This document shows, in pieces, positions 26,068 through 36,865 of a stretch of DNA of 64,000 nucleotides. The notes beneath the pieces were generated by a model, which did not search any database, was not told the DNA's origin, and saw only the letters and a list, made by a program, of their open reading frames with translations. This stretch comes from Bacillus pumilus (lineage in GTDB: Bacteria > Bacillota > Bacilli > Bacillales > Bacillaceae). Position 1 is the first letter of the stretch; each line of letters opens with the position of its first letter. The stretch lies in NCBI RefSeq assembly GCF_003431975.1, contig NZ_CP027116.1:1922001-1986000 (forward strand), written 5' to 3'. The position numbers and the translations under genes are program-made.

Positions 26068-27423
26068 ATGTTATCCAAACGTGAAGAAGAAAGACGAAAC
26101 CAATTAGAAGTAGTGGCTTTAGATGAATTAGTGCCTCAAGATCATCTTGTACGGAAAATAGATCAAGCAATCGATTTTGACTTCATTTATGATCTTGTCA
26201 AAGATCATTATAGTTCCGACAATGGTAGACCAAGTGTTGATCCTGTTGTTCTCATTAAGATGGTCTTAATCCAATATCTATTTGGTATTCGCTCTATGCG
26301 TCAAACCATTAAAGAAATTGAAACTAACGTGGCTTATCGTTGGTTTATTGGATATGGGTTTTCGGAGAAAATCCCGCACTTTTCTACCTTCGGTAAAAAC
26401 TACGTGAGACGCTTCCACGATACAGATTTATTTGAACAAATTTTTTATCGAATCTTAAGAGAAGCGATGAAAAAAGGGTTCGTTGACCCTTCAATTGCCT
26501 TCATTGATTCCACTCATGTCAAGGCGAATGCCAATAAGAAGAAACTTGAAAAGAAAGTCGTTCGAGTAGAGACGAGAAGTTATCAAAATCAGCTCCATGA
26601 GGAGATCAATATTGATCGTGAAGAACATGGAAAAAAGCCCTTACCCCTACAGAATAAAGAAGAAACAAAAGAAGTTAAAGTTAGCACGACTGACCCAGAA
26701 AGTGGCTACTATGTAAAGGATGAACGTGAAAAGTCATTTGCTTATTCATTTCATACAGCTTGTGATTCAAAAGGATTTATTTTAGGCTCGTTGGTCACAG
26801 GCGGAAATGTTCATGATAGTCGTATGTTGGATTCACTCGTATCAGAGGTATCAGAGAAAGTCGGAAAACCAAATGTAGTCGCAGTAGATGCGGGATATAA
26901 AACACCTTATCTCGCTAAGTTTTTAATGGATCAAGAGATAAGACCTGTCATGCCTTACACTCGTCCAAGAACAAAAGCTGGTTATTTGAAAAAGAGTGAA
27001 TACGTATATGATGCATATTTTGATTGTTACATTTGCCCCAACGGGCAAATTCTCTCTTATCGTACAACGACTAGAGAAGGCTATAAGCAATATGCGTCTG
27101 ATTCAGAGATATGTAAGTCCTGCTCATATTTAGATAAATGTACACAAAGTCAAAATCACACCAAACAAATTCATCGGCATATTTGGCAGGACTATCTAGA
27201 TGAAGCAGACCATCTGAGACTGACACAAATGAATAAAGACATTTATGCAAAACGGAAAGAAACAATAGAACGCGTTTTTGCGGATGCAAAAGAAAAGCAT
27301 GGTATGCGTTGGACGAAACTTCGTGGACTCAAAAAAGTTTCAATGCAGGCGATGCTTACTTTCGCTGCCATGAATCTCAAAAAGCTAGCAAACTGGACAT
27401 GGAAAGGACCATGTCCAGCGTAA
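26068..27423 (+). CDS. IS1182-family transposase
   Basis: A 451-residue DDE transposase starting at ATG 26068 (MLSKREEERRNQLEVVAL), chosen because GTGGGGG is 6-12 bases upstream. N-terminal domain (about residues 1-110) resembles the DUF772 helix-turn-helix domain (GRPSVDPVVLIKMVLIQYLFG). Catalytic aspartates are likely in FIDSTHVKANA and VAVDAGYKTP, and the glutamate in KETIERVFADAKEKHGMRW. A cysteine-rich segment (CYICPNG, CKSCSYLDKC) precedes the last block. TATAAT at 26029-26034 is a probable -10. Confidence 0.92.
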   Translation: MLSKREEERRNQLEVVALDELVPQDHLVRKIDQAIDFDFIYDLVKDHYSSDNGRPSVDPVVLIKMVLIQYLFGIRSMRQTIKEIETNVAYRWFIGYGFSEKIPHFSTFGKNYVRRFHDTDLFEQIFYRILREAMKKGFVDPSIAFIDSTHVKANANKKKLEKKVVRVETRSYQNQLHEEINIDREEHGKKPLPLQNKEETKEVKVSTTDPESGYYVKDEREKSFAYSFHTACDSKGFILGSLVTGGNVHDSRMLDSLVSEVSEKVGKPNVVAVDAGYKTPYLAKFLMDQEIRPVMPYTRPRTKAGYLKKSEYVYDAYFDCYICPNGQILSYRTTTREGYKQYASDSEICKSCSYLDKCTQSQNHTKQIHRHIWQDYLDEADHLRLTQMNKDIYAKRKETIERVFADAKEKHGMRWTKLRGLKKVSMQAMLTFAAMNLKKLANWTWKGPCPA

Positions 27424-27455
27424 AACACATGATGTTTTTATCAAAAAAATGTGAA

Positions 27456-27488
27456 AACCCCACTTTTACTTGAAGTAAAGGTGGGGTT
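27456..27488 (+). terminator. Terminator inside the right end of the IS
   Basis: AACCCCACTTTTACTT and AGTAAAGGTGGGGTT arms, 15 bp long, downstream of the transposase stop. Confidence 0.85.
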
Positions 27489-27501
27489 TGTCTACGGTCT
27501 G

Positions 27502-27528
27502 AAGCTAGCACCTTAACGGTGCTAGCTT
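27502..27528. terminator. Terminator hairpin, right copy flanking the IS
   Basis: Identical to 25970-25996, 12 bases beyond the odhB stop, and so terminates the leftward odhAB operon. Confidence 0.85.
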
Positions 27529-27540
27529 TTATATTGAAGA

Positions 27541-28797
27541 TTATCCTTCAAGCAATAGCTGCTCTGGGTCTTCAAGCAAGTTTTTAATCGTAACAAGGAA
27601 TCCAACGGCTTCTTTACCATCAACAATCCGGTGATCGTAAGAAAGAGCTAGGTACATCATCGGACGGTTTTCAAAACGTTCTTCATCAATTGCCACAGGA
27701 CGAAGCTGAATTTTATGCATACCTAAAATTCCAACTTGAGGGCTGTTTAAAATTGGTGTTGAAAGCAATGAACCGAATGTTCCACCGTTTGTGATCGTGA
27801 ATGATCCACCTTGCAACTCGTTCAGAGACAATTTGTTATCTCTTGCTTTTTTCGCAAGATGACCAATTTCCTTTTCAATTCCTGCAAACGACAATCTGTC
27901 TGCATCACGGACAACCGGTACGACAAGTCCTTCGTTTGCAGCAACAGCAATACCGATGTCATAGAATTTCTTCAAGACAAGCTCATCACCTTGGATTTCT
28001 GCGTTAAGAAGCGGATATTTCTTCAGTGCTGCTACAACAGCTTTTGTGAAGAAAGACATGAAGCCAAGCTTCACATCATTTTGTTCAAGGAATGCATCTT
28101 TACGACGCTTTCTTAAATCCATCACAGCCGTCATATCGACTTCGTTAAACGTCGTCAGCATCGCAGCCGTTTGCTGAACTTCAACTAAACGTTTTGCAAT
28201 CGTTTGTCTGCGGCGTGACATTCTCTCGCGTTCAACTGGCTTTCCTGGTTGATCATTTTGCACCGCAGCATTTGCTTTTGGCGCGGCTTTCGGTGCACTT
28301 GCAGGTGCTTCATTCTTTTGATAAGAAGCGACATCCTGCTTTCGTACCCTGCCCAGCGGATCTACGGTTGGAATCTCAGATAAGTCTAGTCCCTTCTCTC
28401 TCGCTAGTTTTCTAGCTGCAGGAGAAGCGATGGTTCTGCCATTACCAGATTTCGGCTCTTCTTTCACTGCTTCCTCTTGTTGTGCAGCTGCCGGTTCTTC
28501 TTTCGAAACTGGTGCAGAATCTTGTTCAGATGCTGGAGCTGCGGACTCGCTTCCGCCAGCTTCACCTGCTGCAATCGTTCCGATGACTTCTCCAACCTGT
28601 ACAGTGTCACCAGAATCCTTCAGTACTTCTTTCAGTACACCAGATTCTTCGGCTGTCAGTTCGACATTGACTTTATCTGTTTCAAGTTCTAACAGGTATT
28701 CTCCCTGCTCTACATAATCGCCCGGCTGCTTCAGCCATTGAGCAATTGTTCCTTCCGAGATGGATTCCGCTAATTCAGGTACTTTAATTTCCGCCAT
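27541..28797 (-). CDS. odhB: 2-oxoglutarate dehydrogenase E2 (dihydrolipoyl succinyltransferase) OdhB
   Basis: A 418-residue TCA-cycle E2 subunit. A lipoyl domain occupies residues 1-78 with the lipoylated Lys in ETDKVNVEL. An Ala/Pro/Glu-rich linker follows, then a peripheral-subunit-binding domain (about 120-157, [18 protein letters not shown]). The catalytic acyltransferase has [15 protein letters not shown] near the C-terminus. It transfers succinyl groups to CoA within the OGDH complex with OdhA. It starts 14 bases after odhA ends, in one operon. Confidence 0.95.
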   Translation of the reverse strand: MAEIKVPELAESISEGTIAQWLKQPGDYVEQGEYLLELETDKVNVELTAEESGVLKEVLKDSGDTVQVGEVIGTIAAGEAGGSESAAPASEQDSAPVSKEEPAAAQQEEAVKEEPKSGNGRTIASPAARKLAREKGLDLSEIPTVDPLGRVRKQDVASYQKNEAPASAPKAAPKANAAVQNDQPGKPVERERMSRRRQTIAKRLVEVQQTAAMLTTFNEVDMTAVMDLRKRRKDAFLEQNDVKLGFMSFFTKAVVAALKKYPLLNAEIQGDELVLKKFYDIGIAVAANEGLVVPVVRDADRLSFAGIEKEIGHLAKKARDNKLSLNELQGGSFTITNGGTFGSLLSTPILNSPQVGILGMHKIQLRPVAIDEERFENRPMMYLALSYDHRIVDGKEAVGFLVTIKNLLEDPEQLLLEG

Positions 28798-28811
28798 TTT
28801 TCATTTCCCCC

Positions 28812-31646
28812 TTAGTTTTTGCGAGTCAAGCTATCAGATACAATTCGTTCTTGTTCTTTTTTATGCACAGTTGGATCACCCTCAGCTGTACTTGAACGTC
28901 TTCTTCGACCGATGTAACGTACTTTTACTTTTTCAGGCGCAATTTCGCGTAAATATGGCTCAATGTATCCCCAAGCCCCCATATTTTGTGGCTCTTCTTG
29001 CACCCATACGATTTCTTCTAAGTTTGTTAGCTTCGATAAAATCGCTTTAATATCTTTTGCTGGGAATGGATATAGTTGTTCCACTCTTGCAATGTGAAGC
29101 CAATCTTTTGGCTCTTCCATTTGGGTAAAACGATCACTAATATCGATTGATACCTTCCCGCTGGATAGAACGAGGCGCGATACTTTTTCGTGATCATGCA
29201 CAAGACCCGGCTGTTCAAGAACTGGACGGAACTGTCCATCCGTTAATTCTTGGACTTCAGACAATGTGTTCGGGTTACGAAGCAGACTCTTCGGTGTCAT
29301 AATGACAAGCGGACGAATCTCTTCACGAAGCAGCATTTTCGCCTGTCTTCTAAGAATATGGAAGTATTGCGCAGCACTAGTCAAGTTCGCCACTGTCCAG
29401 TTATTCTCAGCAGCTGATTGCAGGAAACGCTCCGTTCTACCACTTGAATGTTCAGGACCTTGTCCTTCATATCCATGCGGCAATAGCATCACTAGACCTG
29501 ATTTTTGTCCCCATTTTGCGCGGCCAGCTGAAATAAATTGATCGAAATACACTTGAGCCGCATTTGCGAAGTCTCCAAATTGAGCCTCCCAAATGACTAA
29601 CGTTTCAGGAGAATAGACATTATAACCATATTCAAATCCGATCACTGAGCCTTCCGACAGTGGACTGTTATGAACTGTAAATGATGCATTTGCATCACTC
29701 AGCTCATGAAGAGCAATAAATTCATCTCCTGTTTGACTGTCGTGAAGAACAAGGTTTCTTTGAGCAAAAGTACCGCGCTCTGAATCCTGTCCGGTCATTC
29801 GAATTGGCGTACCGTCTTTTAATATAGATGCAAATGCAAGTGCTTCCCCAAGTGACCATTCTACTTTACGGTCATCTGTAAACACTTTTGCACGTTTTTC
29901 AAGGATCCGTTTAAGCTTACCAAATACTTGGAAATCGCCCGGCCAGCTGATCAATTCTTCATTCAGCTTTCGTAATACATCAAATTCAACTGATGTATCC
30001 ACTGCAGGGAACCCATTTGATACCGGCTCTGGCAGCTCAATTTCTTGAATCGTATGCTCTTTCTTTGAAGGCACCTTTTGATAGGCTTCTTCTATTTTCG
30101 TCGCCACAGCCTGCTCAATTTCTTCACGCTGCTCTTTCGTTAGAAGACCTTCTGTGACAAGTTTATCTGCAAAGATATTCTTAACTGTTTTGTGCTTTCT
30201 GACTGCATCATATAGCATTGGCTGAGTCGTAGAAGGCTCATCCATTTCGTTATGACCGAATCTGCGGTAACCGATCAAGTCAATTAAGAAATCCTTCTTA
30301 AAGCGTTTGCGGTATTCTACAGCTAGCTGAACGGCCGCTAAACATGCTTCAGGATCATCTGCATTGACGTGAACAATTGGAATCTCAAATCCTTTTGCAA
30401 GGTCACTTGCATATTTTGTTGAACGAGATTCATTGCTTTCCGTTGTAAATCCAATCATATTGTTTGCAATGATATGGATGGTTCCGCCCACTTGATACCC
30501 TACAAGCTGACTTAAATTTAATGTTTCTGCCACAATTCCTTCTCCAGGGAATGCCGCATCACCATGAATTAAGATGGCTAATGCCTTTTCAACGTCTAAG
30601 GCTGGATAACCTTTTTGAGTACGTGTTTCCTGAGCGGCACGTGTGCTTCCTTCAATGATTGGATCAATGAATTCCAAGTGACTTGGGTTATTGGCAAGCG
30701 TGACTCTCGCACTCTTTGTATCTTCGTCTTTAATTTGGCGATCTGCTCCAAGATGGTACTTTACATCACCTGTCCATCCGTAGCTGATGCCAATAGAGCC
30801 TTCTGATGGAACAAGCTCTTTATTTGGCGCATGCTGGAATTCTGAGAAAATGATTTCATATGGTTTTCCTAACACATGTGCTAATACATTTAAACGACCT
30901 CTGTGTGCCATTCCAATGTTAATATTTGAAGTCCCTTGTGTAACAGACTCTGAAATAATTTCATCAAGTACTGGAACAAGTGCGTCTAATCCCTCTATTG
31001 AGAAACGCTTTTGCCCAACAAATGTTTTATGAAGAAACTGTTCGAACTGCTCAACTTCTGTTAATCTCTTGAATACAGAAACTAGTTTATCCGCTGGTTT
31101 TTTCTTAAATAGTTCACCAGACTCGATTGATTTTGAGAGCCAGTTTCGTTCTTCGAAATCATGTACGTGATCAAACTCAAATGAAATGGTACGCTTATAC
31201 GTATTTCTCAAATGGTTAATGGCTTCTATGCCGTTTGAAATGTGTTTTGGTGCGTCAGGACTAATAATAGATATTGGAATATTCTTGACGTCTTCTTCTG
31301 TTAAACCGTATTCCTTTAAAGGAAACAGTTCTTGTAATTCCTTTTCTTTACGAAGAGGATTGACGGAAGCATTTAAATGGCCATACGTTCTGATGTCTTC
31401 TGCCAGTTTAACGACTGATGCTATCTTTTGGATTTGTTCAGAAGTAACTACGCTATTTTCTTTTTTCCCAATTTCCTCCTTCGTTTCACTCGGTGGTGCA
31501 CCAAGTTCATCAAATATGCCTCTTAGATCTTCATCAACACTAGTAGGATCTTGGACATACTGATCGTAGAGCTCGAGCACATAGCCGAGGTTCGGACCAT
31601 GAAATTCTTCCCAACTCAACGGTTGTTTCACATCATTTTGAAACAT
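28812..31646 (-). CDS. odhA: 2-oxoglutarate dehydrogenase E1 OdhA
   Basis: A 944-residue thiamine-diphosphate enzyme that decarboxylates 2-oxoglutarate. The ATG at 31646 gives the length of known Bacillus OdhA; GTG and TTG codons just upstream are less likely. ThDP-binding block [18 protein letters not shown], the catalytic [12 protein letters not shown] region, and the E1 C-terminal pocket ([11 protein letters not shown]) are seen. With OdhB and a shared E3 it forms the OGDH complex. The promoter region contains a possible cre site, consistent with carbon catabolite control. Confidence 0.95.
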   Translation of the reverse strand: MFQNDVKQPLSWEEFHGPNLGYVLELYDQYVQDPTSVDEDLRGIFDELGAPPSETKEEIGKKENSVVTSEQIQKIASVVKLAEDIRTYGHLNASVNPLRKEKELQELFPLKEYGLTEEDVKNIPISIISPDAPKHISNGIEAINHLRNTYKRTISFEFDHVHDFEERNWLSKSIESGELFKKKPADKLVSVFKRLTEVEQFEQFLHKTFVGQKRFSIEGLDALVPVLDEIISESVTQGTSNINIGMAHRGRLNVLAHVLGKPYEIIFSEFQHAPNKELVPSEGSIGISYGWTGDVKYHLGADRQIKDEDTKSARVTLANNPSHLEFIDPIIEGSTRAAQETRTQKGYPALDVEKALAILIHGDAAFPGEGIVAETLNLSQLVGYQVGGTIHIIANNMIGFTTESNESRSTKYASDLAKGFEIPIVHVNADDPEACLAAVQLAVEYRKRFKKDFLIDLIGYRRFGHNEMDEPSTTQPMLYDAVRKHKTVKNIFADKLVTEGLLTKEQREEIEQAVATKIEEAYQKVPSKKEHTIQEIELPEPVSNGFPAVDTSVEFDVLRKLNEELISWPGDFQVFGKLKRILEKRAKVFTDDRKVEWSLGEALAFASILKDGTPIRMTGQDSERGTFAQRNLVLHDSQTGDEFIALHELSDANASFTVHNSPLSEGSVIGFEYGYNVYSPETLVIWEAQFGDFANAAQVYFDQFISAGRAKWGQKSGLVMLLPHGYEGQGPEHSSGRTERFLQSAAENNWTVANLTSAAQYFHILRRQAKMLLREEIRPLVIMTPKSLLRNPNTLSEVQELTDGQFRPVLEQPGLVHDHEKVSRLVLSSGKVSIDISDRFTQMEEPKDWLHIARVEQLYPFPAKDIKAILSKLTNLEEIVWVQEEPQNMGAWGYIEPYLREIAPEKVKVRYIGRRRRSSTAEGDPTVHKKEQERIVSDSLTRKN

Positions 31647-31732
31647 TTTGAACACTACCCCCAACTTTGATCATCAAGTGATTGAACACTATCTCGATAT
31701 AACTTCCAGAACACAATGACCAAATTTATGTA

Positions 31733-31746
31733 ATAAAACGCTTCCA
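31733..31746 (-). promoter_or_regulatory. Possible cre (CcpA) site upstream of odhA
   Basis: TGGAAGCGTTTTAT on the minus strand matches the cre consensus TGWAANCGNTNWCA at most positions but not the last two. It lies just downstream of a TAGAAT-like -10. Confidence 0.35.
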
Positions 31747-31870
31747 ATCATATTCTACCACTGTTTCGGATTACTTTCTACATTCTTTGTTCAATTAAAG
31801 ATAAAAAATTCACAGAAAAACAAAAAATTTAAATCATTCCGAAAAATATTTTGAAGAAAGGGGCAAAACC

Positions 31871-33787
31871 TTATGCCCCAATGCTTTTGTGCAGCAATTT
31901 CTTCAGTAACGGATATAAGACATCCGGTAATGTATCGACATCTGGTACAAAAATGCTGAACTTTCCATACATATCTTGAATGGTTTTCATCTGTGCTTCT
32001 TCTATTGTTGAATTGGATAAAAACACATTAATCACCTCGATGCCCTTTTTCCTTGCTTCAAGAACTGCTTCATGTGTATCAACGATCCCATTTTGTTCGT
32101 AGCTGAAGGCAGCTGGCTCTCCGTCGGAAAAGACAATGAGAAACTTTTGCTCTTCTCGTCGTTTTAAAATCATTTTTGTCATTTGGCGAATCGCATAGCC
32201 ATCCCGGTTATCCTCTTCTGGCTCAAGAGACATAATGGATGGACCTGCATCAAATAAAGAATCTTTGAACGATACGACTGTGTTGAAATAATTCGGCTGA
32301 CTCGTTTCGGTTGCGTCGTTTGTATCTTCCCAAAACCCTACAATTTGATGTGGAACTTGAACAGACTTTAAGGCTTCATGGAATAGAACAATTCCTTTTT
32401 TCGTCTCGTCCATCTTGTCAAACATGCTGGCAGAACAGTCCACTAATAAGGTGAACACAGCATCAATTTGAGATGAAGGTGCCTGTTTTTTATAGAAAAG
32501 ACGCGGGTTAGATTCTGTAAAATAGCGAATCAGCTTTTTACTCAGGCGTCCTGCATGCAAATCCGTTTTCGGCCATGATTTTTTGTGCTCAAGCGTTTTT
32601 TGAATCATTTGCTTTAATCGTTTCTGATAAGGTTCAATCTCTTTTGCATGCTGCTTGTATACATCGATTTGTTCTGGCTCGGGTGGATCGGGTGAAATCA
32701 TGACTGGAAACGCATATTTGTTCTCTTTTCCATTCTCATGAGCATCTGCTCCGCTTTCTTCACCTTCAGCCTCTTCCAGCGCCTCAAGCTTTGAATAATC
32801 TTTTCGGTGTGTTTGCTTTGCAGAGCCTTGGACAGTGCCGAGTGCTTGATCCCCGTCATCTCCTTCTCTTGCTGCATCCTTCCCGAGATCACTTTTACCG
32901 CCGTGCTCTAAATCAAATTGAAGGAAGCTTTTAGACGGCGCTTCTGTTTCTCGATGCCACACTTCCATATACTCTTGGTGGATGTCTTCATCACCCTCTT
33001 TTTCCCGGTCGACTTTGATGTCCTCACTTAATTTCGGTTTTCTTTTTAAGTCATGGAACAGCGGTTCAGTTGCTGCTTTTTCATAGTCCAATTCGGGGAA
33101 GAAAAAGTACGTATTCAGCATATCCTTGTCAAGAAGCTCAACAAAGCCTTCCATTAGTTCTTTGACAATGACCGCGATATTTGCTGTTGAATCTGCGTCA
33201 TATACTCGTTCAAGACTTGATTCAATAAACGGAATCATTGGGTTGATCCGTTCGTGAAGAGGCGGAATCTCTTCCAGCGGTGAATCAGCTGTCAGCTTCA
33301 CATACATTGCACAATAGAGGGCATCCGTTAAAATGCTCCGCTCTTGGTTAATCGTTAACTGCGTTTTAAAGTGACGACGGTACAGCTCTCTTCTTCGTTT
33401 AAATACCTTTTTTGTTCCAGGACGTTCGCGTTTGATTCGCTCTTCAATGCGGATATCTTCAAAGAGCATAAACAATTGTTTACACAAATCAGGGATGGAT
33501 ATTGTGTGGGCATAACGAATGATTTCCTGAAAAACAGTCAGATCACTATAGACGGTTCCTACTGCACGAAGGAACACATCACTTTTCAGTCCAGCGATCA
33601 TGTCTTCTTCTTTTCGATCATCCCAAAAGTGACTAATGAACATTTTCTTTTCAAAAGGATCATAGTAGGACTGCACGCCGTATTCAAGCTCGACATCATC
33701 ACTTTTCGCTAATGTTTTGGCTAAATCTGTTAATTCCATAAATAGAAATGAATCGATTCTGCTGTCATTAAATTTGATGAATTTCAA
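31871..33787 (-). CDS. yojO: VWA-domain protein YojO (CbbO/NorD-like)
   Basis: A 638-residue cytoplasmic protein. The C-terminal ~220 residues are a von Willebrand A domain with metal site DxSxS in LLVDCSASMFD and later Thr and Asp positions (IVFSDGEPA). The middle is acidic and low-complexity. It overlaps in organisation with a MoxR-type ATPase just upstream, the usual partner pair. Such pairs act as metal-insertion or activation chaperones of a client enzyme, and the client here is unknown. It is transcribed together with yojN. Confidence 0.85.
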   Translation of the reverse strand: MKFIKFNDSRIDSFLFMELTDLAKTLAKSDDVELEYGVQSYYDPFEKKMFISHFWDDRKEEDMIAGLKSDVFLRAVGTVYSDLTVFQEIIRYAHTISIPDLCKQLFMLFEDIRIEERIKRERPGTKKVFKRRRELYRRHFKTQLTINQERSILTDALYCAMYVKLTADSPLEEIPPLHERINPMIPFIESSLERVYDADSTANIAVIVKELMEGFVELLDKDMLNTYFFFPELDYEKAATEPLFHDLKRKPKLSEDIKVDREKEGDEDIHQEYMEVWHRETEAPSKSFLQFDLEHGGKSDLGKDAAREGDDGDQALGTVQGSAKQTHRKDYSKLEALEEAEGEESGADAHENGKENKYAFPVMISPDPPEPEQIDVYKQHAKEIEPYQKRLKQMIQKTLEHKKSWPKTDLHAGRLSKKLIRYFTESNPRLFYKKQAPSSQIDAVFTLLVDCSASMFDKMDETKKGIVLFHEALKSVQVPHQIVGFWEDTNDATETSQPNYFNTVVSFKDSLFDAGPSIMSLEPEEDNRDGYAIRQMTKMILKRREEQKFLIVFSDGEPAAFSYEQNGIVDTHEAVLEARKKGIEVINVFLSNSTIEEAQMKTIQDMYGKFSIFVPDVDTLPDVLYPLLKKLLHKSIGA

Positions 33788-33798
33788 AGGTCAGAACC

Positions 33799-34677
33799 TC
33801 ACTCGAATAATGTTTGGGCAATATTTCTTACCGCTGCTTTTTCCCGGTCATCTTCTAGCTTTTCAACAATCCCTCGTTCAACTGCACGAAGCGGCGGGAT
33901 AAATTGCGCAAGATCACATGTATCTAGAAGTGCACGTATCGATGCTGCTTCTTCACTTACCTGCCCGTTGTGCGCTTGTGTAATGAGGTCTGATGAGAGC
34001 TGCACGAATTGATCGATTAACCGCTCGTCCTTTAATACAGACTGGGATTGCAGCACCTCTTTGAGAATACTACCACCGATATACGGAACGTCAATGACAA
34101 CAAAACGGTTTTTTAGTGCTTCATTTAGAGGTACGGTTCCAACATATCCTTCATTGATTGCCGCAATCACACCAAAGCCTTCATCTGCTCGAACGACCTC
34201 ACCTGTAAATGGGTTTGTCATCATTTTTCTGTAGTCAAGTACGCCATTTAAGATAGGTAGTGTTTCCGGCTTTGCCATGTTGATTTCATCAATATATAAA
34301 AGATGCCCCTTTTTCATTGCTTTCGTTACAGGTCCTTCAATGAATTCAATAGAAGCCACTTGACCATCGTTATGGATGGTTTTATAGCCAATCAAGCTTT
34401 CTGCGTCAAGATCAACCGAGCAGTTCACACTGTGCATCGGTTGCTGAAAGAAAGCAGATAAAGTTTCTGCTAGTTTGGTTTTACCTGAGCCGGTCGGCCC
34501 TTTTAAAAGAACGTTTTTGCCGAGTGCTAGTGCAATCATGGCATCTTGAATGATAGATGTATCCTGTGATTCATAACCGCCTGTTCCAATAAGCGGACGA
34601 AATTCTTCTTCTAGCCCTTTTGCTTTTGCTTCAATCATTGCTTGAATTTCTTCTGGGAGTGATTGTTCGTTAAACAT
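33799..34677 (-). CDS. yojN: MoxR-family AAA+ ATPase YojN (CbbQ/NorQ-like)
   Basis: A 292-residue AAA+ ATPase. Walker A is [15 protein letters not shown] (about residues 59-73), Walker B is [10 protein letters not shown], sensor-1 is in [11 protein letters not shown]. It is 11 bases upstream of yojO and forms with it a chaperone pair of the CbbQ/CbbO or NorQ/NorD type. It is cytoplasmic. Its ribosome site is AGAGAGGAAT. Confidence 0.88.
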   Translation of the reverse strand: MFNEQSLPEEIQAMIEAKAKGLEEEFRPLIGTGGYESQDTSIIQDAMIALALGKNVLLKGPTGSGKTKLAETLSAFFQQPMHSVNCSVDLDAESLIGYKTIHNDGQVASIEFIEGPVTKAMKKGHLLYIDEINMAKPETLPILNGVLDYRKMMTNPFTGEVVRADEGFGVIAAINEGYVGTVPLNEALKNRFVVIDVPYIGGSILKEVLQSQSVLKDERLIDQFVQLSSDLITQAHNGQVSEEAASIRALLDTCDLAQFIPPLRAVERGIVEKLEDDREKAAVRNIAQTLFE

Positions 34678-34723
34678 GTATGATTAATTCCTCTCTTCGA
34701 TCATTTTCCTCACCAAGTATACT

Positions 34724-34757
34724 AAAAAAACCTTTATGTACTCAATACATAAAGGTT
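34724..34757 (-). terminator. Terminator after sodC
   Basis: AACCTTTATGTA and TACATAAAGGTT arms followed by a T run on the minus strand. Confidence 0.85.
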
Positions 34758-34766
34758 AGACATCTG

Positions 34767-35345
34767 TTATTTTACCATTTCTTTTGTGATCGCTCCGCAA
34801 GCGATGCGTTTCCCTGAGTTTCCAGAAGGATTGCTTAAATAATCATCTGCTTCTGCATGAATGATAAAGCTCCGCCCATTTTGATCCATTAATTGGTTTG
34901 AGCCTCCCTTTAACGTCACATCTGGTACATTTACAACAACATCAATTTGACCATCTGCACCTACCTCTAAATTAGGCATGTCTCCAGCATGATGCCCCTT
35001 TGGGTTATCAAACCCATGCTCCCTGTGCGTTGGGTTAAAGTGAGCCCCTGCCGTTTCAAAATCTGGCGTTTCACATTTTCCTGTTTCATGAATATGGAAG
35101 CCATGTGGACCTGGCGGGAGGTCTTTCGCTTTCACATGTAATTCCAGTCCATTTTCTGAGGAGTCTTTTACTTCAATGCTGCCTATTTTTTGCCCGCTTT
35201 CGTTCATGAGCGACGTCGTAATCGGTGCTTGCTTAGGTGCTGCAACCTCGCTGGTTTCTTCTGTTGTTTCTTTTTTCGGTGGTGCATGACATGCTGTTGT
35301 GACTAAGACCAGACAGATCATGATCATCCACACTAACTTTTTCAT
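34767..35345 (-). CDS. sodC: Cu/Zn-type superoxide dismutase lipoprotein SodC (YojM)
   Basis: A protein of about 192 residues. The ATG at 35345 follows AAAAGGGGGC. It is a lipoprotein: lipobox LVTTAC, Cys at about residue 19. The SOD barrel has all canonical ligands: HGFHIHE (two His), GAHFNP (bridging His), REHG, HHAGD (His, Asp) and FIIHAEADD. In B. subtilis YojM the matching positions are recalled as FHIYE and GGPFNP, lacking copper ligands. So this copy could be an active extracellular SOD. Confidence 0.88.
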   Translation of the reverse strand: MKKLVWMIMICLVLVTTACHAPPKKETTEETSEVAAPKQAPITTSLMNESGQKIGSIEVKDSSENGLELHVKAKDLPPGPHGFHIHETGKCETPDFETAGAHFNPTHREHGFDNPKGHHAGDMPNLEVGADGQIDVVVNVPDVTLKGGSNQLMDQNGRSFIIHAEADDYLSNPSGNSGKRIACGAITKEMVK

Positions 35346-35394
35346 ATGATTGCCCCCTTTTGATCTCAGTATGGACAATCTGATCACTAGGCAA

Positions 35395-35423
35395 ACAAAA
35401 AAAGCCGAAAATCGGCTTTTTTT
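35395..35423 (-). terminator. Terminator after cwlS
   Basis: AAAGCCGA and TCGGCTTT arms, with T run, overlapping the region of the cwlS stop. Confidence 0.75.
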
Positions 35424-36726
35424 AGAAGAAACGTTTCGCCCCTAAGTAGGCTTTTTTCCAATATGAGTTGCTTAAATTTGAGATCCCCACTCCGCTATCA
35501 CTTGCATGAAGGAAATCTCCTCCACCAAGGTATAGTCCCATATGAGAAGGACCCGCTTTGTACGTTGTAAAATAAACAAAGTCTCCAACTTGAGGTGTGC
35601 TCACAGGTTTCATCATATTCCAGTAGCCTGCTGTGCTTAATCTGGATACAGACGAAACCTTATTAATGAGATAGTAAACAAAGCCGCTGCAGTCAAATCC
35701 AGCTGGAGTATTGCCGCCCCATCTGTAAGGAATGCCTGTCAGCTTTTTCCCTTCTTGGATCATCGTCGTGATCTTTGCATTCATCGGCACATCATTTTTG
35801 TTATTGTTGACTGGAGTTGTTGAACCGTTAGATGTAGAACCATTCGATCCAGTTGATCCAGAAGCCGCTCCATTAATTTTTAGAACTTGTCCAATTCTAA
35901 GCACATCGCTTTTTAAGCTGTTGGCTGTGCGGATAGATTGAACCTGTACTTTAAATTGATTCGCAATTTTCCATAAGGAATCGCCTGATTTTACAGTATA
36001 AGATGTCGCTTTCCCGCTTGAAGGTGGGTTGCTTGGTTTAGCAGGTGCTTTCGGCTGACTTGGCTTTGATACAGCCGTCCCTTTTACTTTCAATACTTGA
36101 TTCGGGTAAATCATATCAGATTTTAACCCGTTCAATGTTTTGATTTCACCAATTGACATATTGAGCGAATTCGCAATTTTCCAGAGAGAATCCCCTAATT
36201 TGACCTTGTATGTACTTGATGATGAACTATTAGAGTTCGTTGGCTTATTGTTTGAGCTGGAATTTGAAGAGGAGTTTGATGATTGGCTTCCGCTCGTCTT
36301 CGTGCTTCCAGATACTTTTAGCTTTTGTCCAGGACGAATTAAGTCACTGTTTAAGCTGTTTAGACTTTTCAAGCTTGCGACGGACATTTTATGATTTTTT
36401 GCAATAAGCCATAAAGAATCTCCAAGCTTTACAGTGTAGCTTGATGTCGTTGTAGCATTTGATTTCGTTGCTTTTGATCCTGTTGACGAACTGGATTTAT
36501 TGCTTTTCGCGCCAGGAATTTTCAGACTTTGTCCTGCAAAAATCATTGTCGTTTTTAGTTGATTGAGAGATTGAAGCTCCGAAATACTTGTATTGTACTG
36601 TTCGGCAATCTTCCAAAGTGAGTCACCGCTTTTCACCTTGATCGTCTGTGCTTCTGCCGGTGCAGCAAACACAGCTGAGCCAGCGATCGCTGAAACTGTG
36701 AGGCCGGTTACTACTTTTTTCTTCAT
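35422..36726 (-). CDS. cwlS: LysM/NlpC-P60 D,L-endopeptidase CwlS
   Basis: A 434-residue secreted hydrolase. The ATG at 36726 follows AAAGGCGGAG. A signal peptide ([19 protein letters not shown] cleavage region) is followed by four LysM repeats (starting [40 protein letters not shown]) joined by Ser/Asn-rich linkers, then an NlpC/P60 domain ([10 protein letters not shown] for Cys, SHMGLYLG for His, HASD). It cuts D-Glu-DAP bonds in peptidoglycan and in B. subtilis acts in cell separation. Repeats make the gene prone to recombination. Confidence 0.92.
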   Translation of the reverse strand: MKKKVVTGLTVSAIAGSAVFAAPAEAQTIKVKSGDSLWKIAEQYNTSISELQSLNQLKTTMIFAGQSLKIPGAKSNKSSSSTGSKATKSNATTTSSYTVKLGDSLWLIAKNHKMSVASLKSLNSLNSDLIRPGQKLKVSGSTKTSGSQSSNSSSNSSSNNKPTNSNSSSSSTYKVKLGDSLWKIANSLNMSIGEIKTLNGLKSDMIYPNQVLKVKGTAVSKPSQPKAPAKPSNPPSSGKATSYTVKSGDSLWKIANQFKVQVQSIRTANSLKSDVLRIGQVLKINGAASGSTGSNGSTSNGSTTPVNNNKNDVPMNAKITTMIQEGKKLTGIPYRWGGNTPAGFDCSGFVYYLINKVSSVSRLSTAGYWNMMKPVSTPQVGDFVYFTTYKAGPSHMGLYLGGGDFLHASDSGVGISNLSNSYWKKAYLGAKRFF

Positions 36727-36836
36727 AGATAAATCTCCGCCTTTCATGATTTCATTCAATAAGACTTATGTACTAGTTTTGAGTTTAGCATTTAGTGGTT
36801 CTGCTTCTCTTGCACTATTTTATCTTTATTTCTATT

Positions 36837-36865
36837 ATATTACTCGACATGTAGACATTGGGCAA
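36837..36865 (-). promoter_or_regulatory. Possible sigma-A promoter of cwlS
   Basis: TTGCCC (36860-36865) and TAATAT (36837-36842), 17 bases apart on the minus strand, about 110 bases above the start. The remaining upstream stretch to 37130 contains AT-rich sequence with no gene seen. Confidence 0.5.

Larger units (their letters stand above)
25997..27501 (+). mobile_element. IS1182-family insertion sequence flanked by duplicated terminators
   Basis: 1505 bp between two 27-bp hairpin copies. The ends are CAGCTTGTAGACAAA (left) and TTTGTCTACGGTCTG (right), imperfect inverted repeats. It carries one intact transposase gene. A perfect hairpin-plus-T-run terminator lies inside the left end (25999-26027) and a strong one inside the right end (27456-27488), so the transposase is insulated from outside transcription. 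The element is intact with no frameshift, hence possibly active. Confidence 0.9.

Noticed and set aside
28430..28717. Ser/Pro-rich plus-strand frame opposite odhB
   Set aside because: It is the antisense of the Ala/Glu-rich linker of the E2 protein; composition is explained by that.
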